58,199 nucleotides of DNA from Acidimicrobiaceae bacterium. Lineage in GTDB: Bacteria > Actinomycetota > Acidimicrobiia > Acidimicrobiales > RAAP-2. The notes beneath the pieces were generated by a model. That model was not told the origin of the DNA. It saw only the letters and a list, made by a program, of their open reading frames with translations, and did not search any database. This document shows positions 52,504 to 58,199 of the stretch, piece by piece. Both the position numbers and the translations under genes were made by a program. The stretch is taken from positions 24,637 to 82,835 of the forward strand of contig PNAT01000188.1 of the NCBI GenBank assembly GCA_003169675.1. The letters run 5' to 3'. Each line of letters begins with the position of its first letter. The stretch's first letter is position 1.

Positions 52504-54117
52504 ATGAATCGACAAAGGACCCCGTCCATGGAGCTCGTGACATCGGGCACTCACGCAACCCCACTTGCACCCGATACCACTGCTGAAAGCACGGCCCACG
52601 GGGCCCGCTTACGCCTCCTCCATGCGGCCCTGTGGGGGTTGGCCGGCACCACGTCCACCGTCCTCGGTGCCCTGATCGGGGGACGGTCCTTCGAGACCCA
52701 TCTTCCCGGGGCCTGGTTCTTCGGCATGCCCGGTGGCTTGTTCGGTTCGATCGGATCGGACAGTGGCCACTCTCCGATCCTGGGACTGATCCTGGTCTTC
52801 GGAGGCCTCATCATTCTCTGCCGAGTGTGGTGGGGCTTCTTGAGGCACCTGCACGGACAGCCCGGCTTTCCGGTCAAGAAGGTGATCCTGGTGGTCGCCA
52901 TCTGGGCCGTGCCTCTCCTTCTGGCCCCACCCCTCTTCAGCCGTGATGTCTACACCTATGCCGGCCAGGGCGAGATGGTGAGCCACCACATCGATCCCTA
53001 CACCTATGGCCCCGGAGTGCTCGGTTCCACACCATTCAGCACCTTGCCCGACTCGGTGTGGTCGAACGACCCGTCACCGTACGGTCCCACCTTCTTGTCC
53101 ATTGACGGTCTCCTCGCCGAAGCGTCCGGTCACAAGATCCTGCCCGACATCGTCCTGCTGCGGTTGCTCGAAGTCGCCGGTCTCGCCCTCATTGTTGCGG
53201 CAACGCCCACGCTGGCCAGGTCCATGAAGCGCGATCCGGCCGAGGCGGTCCTCCTCGGGGCCGGATCCCCCCTCGCGCTCTTGACCCTGATCGCCGGCGC
53301 CCACAATGACGCCCTCATGCTGGGACTGCTCATGGCAGGCCTGGCCGTGGCCAAACGGTTCGGGACGGTGCCCGGAATCGTGCTGTGCGCCTTGGCCGCC
53401 GGCGTGAAGTCTCCGGCAGCGCTGGGCGTGATCTTCCTGGGCTGGGTGTGGGCGGGTCACGGCGCATCGACATGGCGGCGGATCGTGCACACGGCGGGGG
53501 CCGGCCTGATCGCCCTGGCCACCATGGAAGTCGTGGCGACCGCTTCGGGTACCGGGTGGGGATGGCTCAACTCGGCCACCAACGCCGACAAGTCGTTCAC
53601 CGGGGTGACGCCGGTCAGTGTGGCGGCCCGCATCATCTCGGTGGCCACCCATGTGGTCCAGGTACCGGTGTCAACCCTGCAAGCCCATACCGTGGTGAGC
53701 ATCATCGGGCTCCTCTGTGCGGCCGGATTAGGGCTCTGGCTTCTCCTTCGATCCCCCGACGATGGAATGATCCGTTGCCTGGGCCTCTCGTTGCTGGCGG
53801 TTGCTCTGCTCGGCCCCATCCTGTGGGCCTGGTATGTGACGTGGGGGGTGATGGTCCTGGCCACGGTCGTCGCCGGCCGGCTACGCCGCGCCCTCATCGT
53901 GATCATCACCTTCGAGACATTCGTAGGCGCCACCTCAATACACGGGGTGTTCGCCAAGCTGTTCGAGACCTTCGTCGTGTCCGATTTGGTCCTGGTCGCC
54001 GCGCTTCTCGCCGCCTGCATCGTGCCGTTGGGGCTGGTCGCCCACCCGAGACGGCACATGCTGTCGATCCGGTCCCGGTCTGCCGGCATCTCGCTCGGCT
54101 TGGATCCGACCAAGTAG
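52504..54117 (+). CDS. MptA/MptB-like polyprenol-phosphate-dependent mannosyltransferase
   Basis: A polytopic GT-C glycosyltransferase of about 537 residues with 12-13 membrane segments. The hallmark loop is FSRDVYTYAGQGEMVSHHIDPYTYGPG in part, followed by VWSNDPSPYGPTFLSIDG, matching actinobacterial alpha-1,6-mannosyltransferases (MptA/MptB) that extend lipomannan cores from polyprenyl-phospho-mannose. The start is uncertain: ATG 52504 or 52528 near the hydrophilic N-terminus, or an earlier frame at 52435. It is divergent from the sulfoquinovose synthase gene. Mannose as donor is inferred from family. Confidence 0.82.
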   Translation: MNRQRTPSMELVTSGTHATPLAPDTTAESTAHGARLRLLHAALWGLAGTTSTVLGALIGGRSFETHLPGAWFFGMPGGLFGSIGSDSGHSPILGLILVFGGLIILCRVWWGFLRHLHGQPGFPVKKVILVVAIWAVPLLLAPPLFSRDVYTYAGQGEMVSHHIDPYTYGPGVLGSTPFSTLPDSVWSNDPSPYGPTFLSIDGLLAEASGHKILPDIVLLRLLEVAGLALIVAATPTLARSMKRDPAEAVLLGAGSPLALLTLIAGAHNDALMLGLLMAGLAVAKRFGTVPGIVLCALAAGVKSPAALGVIFLGWVWAGHGASTWRRIVHTAGAGLIALATMEVVATASGTGWGWLNSATNADKSFTGVTPVSVAARIISVATHVVQVPVSTLQAHTVVSIIGLLCAAGLGLWLLLRSPDDGMIRCLGLSLLAVALLGPILWAWYVTWGVMVLATVVAGRLRRALIVIITFETFVGATSIHGVFAKLFETFVVSDLVLVAALLAACIVPLGLVAHPRRHMLSIRSRSAGISLGLDPTK

Positions 54118-54210
54118 GCCGCGCTCCCAAGAGACAAGATCACCCTGCGCTCAGTCGGTCAGCTCCCGTGTTGAGGTGACGTGGAGAGGATGGAGGCGGT
54201 CGGGCCTCGG

Positions 54211-54675
54211 CTACCCGGCCTGCCCTCCATGGGCCTTGAACGCCGCCAACCACGCACTCACGACTGGGGCGAAATTGGCCGGGTTATACGCATCCTCCTC
54301 GTAGGAGAACTTCATGTTCCCGGCATAGTGCAGGACGGTGAGGTTGTGGGCCTGGTGCACCGAGCCATCGCCGGGATCCTCGAACCGGTTCTCAATGCGG
54401 CAGATCCACCAGCCCCGCTCCTCGTCGCACACGCACCACGCGTGCGGGAACGACGTCATGGCCCGGTTGGGCCACTCCGCCATAGTGGCGGAAATCCAGG
54501 CGTGAATTTCTTCCTTCCCGTGGAATGTGCCGAACATATGCTCCACATAGGTGGCGTCCTGAGTGAAGAGGTCCGCCCACTCCCGCCAGTGTCCGCTGGC
54601 CGCACACCGATTGGCCGTGTCCGTGAAGTTCTCGTGTGCCTGCTCGAGTTCGTCCCTGCTCCAACGATTGGTCAT
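54211..54675 (-). CDS. NTF2/SnoaL-like protein
   Basis: A 154-residue cone-fold protein. The family look is clear: ANRCAASGHWREWADLFTQDATYVEHMFGTFHGKEEIHAWI in part, with a central WPNRAMTSF and a C-terminal sheet region. Aromatic and acidic residues line a likely pocket. The ATG at 54675 overlaps the upstream gene's stop as ATGA, so it is co-translated. Such proteins act as dehydratases, isomerases or simple binding modules; which applies cannot be told. Confidence 0.8.
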   Translation of the reverse strand: MTNRWSRDELEQAHENFTDTANRCAASGHWREWADLFTQDATYVEHMFGTFHGKEEIHAWISATMAEWPNRAMTSFPHAWCVCDEERGWWICRIENRFEDPGDGSVHQAHNLTVLHYAGNMKFSYEEDAYNPANFAPVVSAWLAAFKAHGGQAG

Positions 54676-55394
54676 GACTTCAATATCCACTCGCTCATGG
54701 TCATGCTGCGCATGGAGTCCAAGTCAACGAAGGCGGTGATCTCCTCGATCATCTGGGTGACATGGGCCGTCATTTTCTCTGGGTCGCCGTCGGCACAAAA
54801 GAAGAGCATGGGGTCAGTCACATGTTCGGTGGACGGCCACGCTTCCTCCACGATGCCCCGGAGAGGTGGGGCACCCTCGGTGACCGCCCGGAAGACGGCA
54901 TTGCGCACATACCGGCACCTGGGCTGAATGGCCTCGGTGATGGGAGATATGCGGGTGTGCCAACGCGTCATCCACTCCTCAAAGGTCTGGTCGGGGTGCT
55001 GCTCCAGGAGCGCTACCGTGAGCACGCCGGGCGAGCGTTGGCCATCGGGCCAATTGCGAGGACCCGACCACTCATTTCCCCCGTAGTCACGGTAGAGGGA
55101 CTCCACCACTTCGTAGCCGGCCAGGCGGTCGGCCACCTTGGCCAGCACTTCTTCATAGGGTCGGCGGTGATCGACCGCGTCAACCCACATGGAGACGAGC
55201 GCATGGAGCGGGGTTTCACCCTCCGGCGTGGGTACCGGTGATGGAATGTCGCTCTGGGGGTCTCGCAGGTCCATGCTCAAGCGATGAGGCCCGAGCGCCA
55301 GAAGTTCGGGCGCCACCTTCGTGAGCATGACCTCGGGCACCTGGTCCCGGGTGGTCTCGGCCTCCAGCCAGACCAGGTAGATCAGCTTCTCCAT
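54672..55394 (-). CDS. EthD-like protein of unknown function
   Basis: A 240-residue protein with the dimeric alpha/beta-barrel look of EthD proteins: MEKLIYLVWLEAETTRDQ at the start, PDQTFEEWMTRWHTRISPITEAIQPRCRYVRNAVFRAVT in part in the second half, and FFCADGDPEKMTAHVTQMIEEI in part near the end. It may contain two ferredoxin-like halves. EthD proteins often accompany oxidative degradation enzymes without known catalysis. ATG 55394 has GGGAGGGAG upstream. It sits between an SDR gene and the NTF2-like gene, all apparently one operon. Confidence 0.65.
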   Translation of the reverse strand: MEKLIYLVWLEAETTRDQVPEVMLTKVAPELLALGPHRLSMDLRDPQSDIPSPVPTPEGETPLHALVSMWVDAVDHRRPYEEVLAKVADRLAGYEVVESLYRDYGGNEWSGPRNWPDGQRSPGVLTVALLEQHPDQTFEEWMTRWHTRISPITEAIQPRCRYVRNAVFRAVTEGAPPLRGIVEEAWPSTEHVTDPMLFFCADGDPEKMTAHVTQMIEEITAFVDLDSMRSMTMSEWILKS

Positions 55395-55410
55395 CGGGCT
55401 CCCTCCCGCA

Positions 55411-56199
55411 TCACCAGGTGAGGCCCAACGCCTGGCGCATGGTGGCCTCGAACTCGGCGTCACTGAGGGTGCGACGGAGCTCGAGCACCATGGCGGCATC
55501 GTTGCCCACCTCAACGCGCAACGGTGTGCGGGGGTCCTCCAGGGCATCGGCCACGGCATTCCCCACCAACTCGGGGCCCGGCCGGCCGGCCGGTCCGACC
55601 AGGGAGGACGTGGACGCGTCCCACTGCGCATGGAGATCGGCGTAGATCCCGGGCCCCAAATGATCGTCGGTGTGCTTCATTCCCGGGGCGATATATCCGG
55701 GCTCAATGATGACGATACGGATCCCGAAGTGGCTCAATTCGAAATGGAGGGTGTCCGAGAGGGCCTCCAGCGCGTGCTTCGATGCGGCATAGGCCCCCTC
55801 CAGTGGCGTCCCGATCTTGCCCTGCACGGAACTGATGTTGACCAGAACACCGCTCCCCCGCTCCCTCCACCCCGGCACGACGGCCTGGGCCAAGCGCAGG
55901 GGACCCAGCGTGTTGACGTCGAGCACCCGCGTGAAATCAGCCAGGGGAAAATCTTCCAATGGTCCGAGGCCCGTGAGCCCGGCGTTGTTCACCACGGCAT
56001 CGAGCTCGCCTGCTTCGGCAATGGCGGCCGCCACCGATTCGCCATCGCTCACGTCGAGCGTCAGCACCTGGTGGACGTCCAGGTCGGCCAGTAGGTTGAC
56101 GTTGCGGGCTGTGGCCACGACCTGGTGGCCCCGCGACGTCAGGACTTCAGAGGTCGCCCGCCCGATCGCCCGCGAGGCGCCGGTTACCAACACGCGCAC
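55411..56199 (-). CDS. Short-chain dehydrogenase/reductase (classical SDR)
   Basis: A 262-residue NAD(P)-dependent oxidoreductase. The cofactor loop is VLVTGASRAIGRATSEVL (TGxxxxIG), then LDVSDGES, VVNNAGLTGLG (NNAG), the catalytic Ser in VNISSVQGKIG and YxxxK in GAYAASKHALEAL. The C-terminal region with FGIRIVIIEPGYIAPGM shapes the substrate pocket. It is 16 bases upstream of the EthD-like gene and seven bases after the second SDR. The substrate is unknown. Confidence 0.93.
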   Translation of the reverse strand: MRVLVTGASRAIGRATSEVLTSRGHQVVATARNVNLLADLDVHQVLTLDVSDGESVAAAIAEAGELDAVVNNAGLTGLGPLEDFPLADFTRVLDVNTLGPLRLAQAVVPGWRERGSGVLVNISSVQGKIGTPLEGAYAASKHALEALSDTLHFELSHFGIRIVIIEPGYIAPGMKHTDDHLGPGIYADLHAQWDASTSSLVGPAGRPGPELVGNAVADALEDPRTPLRVEVGNDAAMVLELRRTLSDAEFEATMRQALGLTW

Positions 56200-56205
56200 G
56201 TCGGG

Positions 56206-57102
56206 TCAGCTTGCCTGGCTCGCCGGCAATCCCACCAGCTCTTCACTTACCGTCCACAGCCGTCGCGCCACCTCGGGATCCTGAGCCACTGCCTTCGGCG
56301 TCTTGGGCTTGCACTTGGCAAAGTACGTGCCGCTCACGTGCGCGACGTCGGGAGACGATGCCAGGTACACCGAGGTGAGGGCTCCCTTCTCCGGTGAGAG
56401 GAAGAAGCCTTTTCCGATCTTGATCCCGATGGCGAGGAGCCCTTTGGCATCGCCATCGGCTCCATAGCCCGTGCGCACCGTGCCCGGATGCAAGGAATTG
56501 GCGGTCACCCCTCTCCCGTCGAGCCTTCGGGCCAACTCGTTGGTGAAGAGAATGTTGGAAAGCTTGGACATCCCGTACACGCGCATGCTGGCGTAGCGCT
56601 TGGTCGATTGGAGGTCATCAAAGGGGATCCCCCCTCTGGCCTGGCTGTGGGCGACGGAGGCCACATTGACGATCCGGGCCGACGCGGTTTCCACCATGCG
56701 CTCCAGGAGGAGATTGGTCAGGAGAAACGGTCCCAAGTGGTTGATGGCGAAGGTGGCCTCATAGCCATCAACCGTCTCGGCGCGCTCGGTCAGGATGAGC
56801 CCCGCATTGTTGATGAGGACATCGAGACGAGGGCAGCGCTCGAGCAGTTCTGCCGCGCCGCGCCGGACCGAGCTCAGGTCGGCCAGGTCGAAGACCGCCA
56901 GTTCCACGGAACCGGTTCCACTGAGCCCGGCCGCAGTGGACGCCGCCGCCGCCTCCCCCCGCTCAGGGTTTCGGGCGGTGATGATGACCCGGGCGCCCAT
57001 CGCCGCCAGAGCCGTGGCCGTGGCCAGGCCGATGCCGGAGTTTCCTCCTGTGACGACCACTGTCTTCCCCTGCATCTCAGGCACGATCAGTGTCCTCCCC
57101 AA
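56206..57102 (-). CDS. Short-chain dehydrogenase (retinol-dehydrogenase-like SDR)
   Basis: A 298-residue SDR. The cofactor motif is VVVTGGNSGIGLATATAL, followed by ITARNPERGEAA, which suggests NADP(H) through the Arg, INNAGLILTERA, the catalytic Ser in VNVASVAHSQA and YxxxK in RVYGMSKLSNILF. This subgroup includes retinol dehydrogenase-like and WWOX-like proteins and acts on hydrophobic alcohols or ketones. It is the first gene of the four-gene leftward cluster. Confidence 0.92.
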   Translation of the reverse strand: MGRTLIVPEMQGKTVVVTGGNSGIGLATATALAAMGARVIITARNPERGEAAAASTAAGLSGTGSVELAVFDLADLSSVRRGAAELLERCPRLDVLINNAGLILTERAETVDGYEATFAINHLGPFLLTNLLLERMVETASARIVNVASVAHSQARGGIPFDDLQSTKRYASMRVYGMSKLSNILFTNELARRLDGRGVTANSLHPGTVRTGYGADGDAKGLLAIGIKIGKGFFLSPEKGALTSVYLASSPDVAHVSGTYFAKCKPKTPKAVAQDPEVARRLWTVSEELVGLPASQAS

Positions 57103-57433
57103 TCACGCTCGTGGACGAACGAACGGGCGTCAGCTTTTCACACGGGCGCCGCAGGGAGGGTCGAAACTGAAAATGCGGGCTCGAGATCCCTGGGATGACG
57201 CGCCCTGATTGGTCCATCCCCGAAGGCGGATTGACTGGGCAACTAGTGCTGTGTCAGCCAACGTTAGCGACGTTCTGTCGGCATCACGTCGAGTTGGATC
57301 AAGGCGATGGTGTCACCGCTTTTCGCCCGGCGCCCTCGACCCGCCACCGGCAACAGTGGCTCGATTCGCGCCCACTCCCGATCCGTCGACTCATCCCGTC
57401 CAACCACAACCAAGAGGCCGCTGGGCGACCGGC
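57103..57433. other. Non-coding stretch with IS debris
   Basis: The gap contains the leader of the SDR cluster, a stretch CTAGTGCTGTGTCAG (57243-57257) that looks like an insertion-sequence end, and the transposase fragment listed at 57320-57403. No intact gene was recognised on either strand. Confidence 0.4.
57320..57403 (-). pseudogene. IS5-like transposase N-terminal fragment
   Basis: Read on the minus strand the sequence gives DREWARIEPLLPVAGRGRRA, which matches the N-terminal helix region of IS5-group transposases. The frame loses similarity after about 20 residues and the catalytic domain is absent. It is a relic, probably an internally deleted copy. Confidence 0.55.
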
Positions 57434-58033
57434 TCAACGACGGACACGGTAACGGATGTGTGTGGCTTCCGGGGTGTCGTTCACTCGAACGATCTCCAAC
57501 TCGACCCTCGCCGGCAACACTTCGAACAGTCGGCGTCCGCCACCGAACAGCACCGGGACTTGGTGAATTTGCAACTCATCGAGCACGCCCGCCTCGAGCG
57601 CCGTCTGTGCCGTATATGCGCCATGGACCAGCACGTTGCGGTCACCTGCTGCAGCCTTCGCCTGTGCCATCGCGCTGGCGATCCCATCCCTCACATACGT
57701 CACCAATGGATACTTCGCGACCGACGGTCCCGGCGGGCGGTGACTGGGCACGAAGATAGGGACAGCGTCGTGGTGGTCACCGCCCCAGTGATCGACATGT
57801 TCCACGGTATTGCGACCGGAGAGGACCGCGCCGGTCGTTTTGATTTCTTCTAGAAATTGTTTGCCAATCCCCGACGTATCAATGGACTCCGCGTTCGGCC
57901 CAGGATCCGAAGCAAACCCGTACCACTCGTGCAGCCGCATGAAGGCGTCGCCGCCGGGGTTGCCCGGTTTGTCGTTCGGACCAGCGATGTACCCGTCAAG
58001 TGACATCGACATGTAGAGCACTGATGCAGACAC
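57434..58033 (-). CDS. Dihydrofolate-reductase-like (RibD C-terminal domain) protein
   Basis: A 199-residue DHFR-fold oxidoreductase. Family marks are YMSMSLDGYIAGPND at the start, GAVLSGRNTVEHVDHW, FVPSHRPPG, NVLVHGAYTAQTALEAGVLDELQIHQVPVLFGGGRRLF in part. The GGGRRLF stretch is the usual NADP-binding end. These stand-alone RibD-C proteins reduce unknown substrates and are not folate enzymes by default. The GTG at 58033 is preceded by AGGAGGT. No gene lies between it and the window end at 58199. Confidence 0.92.
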   Translation of the reverse strand: MSASVLYMSMSLDGYIAGPNDKPGNPGGDAFMRLHEWYGFASDPGPNAESIDTSGIGKQFLEEIKTTGAVLSGRNTVEHVDHWGGDHHDAVPIFVPSHRPPGPSVAKYPLVTYVRDGIASAMAQAKAAAGDRNVLVHGAYTAQTALEAGVLDELQIHQVPVLFGGGRRLFEVLPARVELEIVRVNDTPEATHIRYRVRR

Positions 58034-58199
58034 TTCGACCTCCTGTGGTCTCGATCCAAGCCGGTTTCACCTTATTGTCCTTAAGTCAGAGGTGAGTGGG
58101 GTGCGGCGAGGTTGCGTCCCCGAGCTCGCGCATTCAGACCTTGAAGGATGGCTCGTTGTTTCGGACATCAATTCGCCTCTAGGTGGTTGGTGTCTTATG

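Overview
The window is GC-rich chromosomal DNA from an actinobacterium. The evidence is a division and cell-wall (dcw) cluster with SepF, YggT and DivIVA but no FtsA, a proteasome activator of the Bpa/PafE type, a probable mycothiol-dependent enzyme, DUF3040 and ergothioneine genes. The combination resembles Acidimicrobiia-like lineages, but the class is an inference. No tRNA, rRNA, CRISPR array or intact mobile element was seen.

Region 1 (1-4647) holds the 5' part of dnaE, an RDD membrane protein, the proteasome activator, a phosphodiesterase, an Rrf2 regulator and a histidine phosphatase. The last three are packed so tightly that start and stop codons of opposing genes overlap. Region 2 (4801-24222) starts with a sigma factor and continues with a long leftward dcw block. 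In transcription order this is mraZ, rsmH, ftsL, ftsI, murE, mraY, ftsW, murG, murC, murB, ftsQ, ftsZ, yggS, sepF, yggT, divIVA, a DksA-like gene, lspA and an rluD-like gene. murF and murD are missing from their usual places. The mraZ promoter overlaps tandem MraZ-like boxes. The mraZ-rsmH gap forms a large hairpin, resembling the mraW RNA motif, that buries the rsmH start. ftsZ has its own promoter.

Region 3 (24223-25855) is gene-poor. It holds a decayed IS5-family transposase and a small secreted protein with a clear promoter and terminator. Region 4 (25856-43000) is mixed metabolism: an esterase, a lipoate-ligase-like protein, an HNH nuclease, a ROK kinase, an acyl-CoA ligase coupled to a low-molecular-weight phosphatase, CapA, a cation exchanger, a 6-phospho-glycosidase facing an amino-sugar kinase, an efflux pump fused to a MarR-like domain, a nitronate monooxygenase, a thioesterase-msrA pair and a PadR regulator.

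Region 5 (42902-54117) is an envelope and thiol region. Several large polytopic glycosyltransferase-like proteins and a PAP2 enzyme surround an egtB-egtD ergothioneine pair and a very well conserved UDP-sulfoquinovose synthase. This suggests that a sulfosugar enters a lipid or surface glycan. Region 6 (54211-58033) is a four-gene leftward cluster (NTF2-like, EthD-like, two short-chain dehydrogenases), an IS5-like remnant and a dihydrofolate-reductase-like protein.

All functions are read from motifs and gene order. No database search was possible, and start codons are judged from ribosome-binding sites and overlaps.
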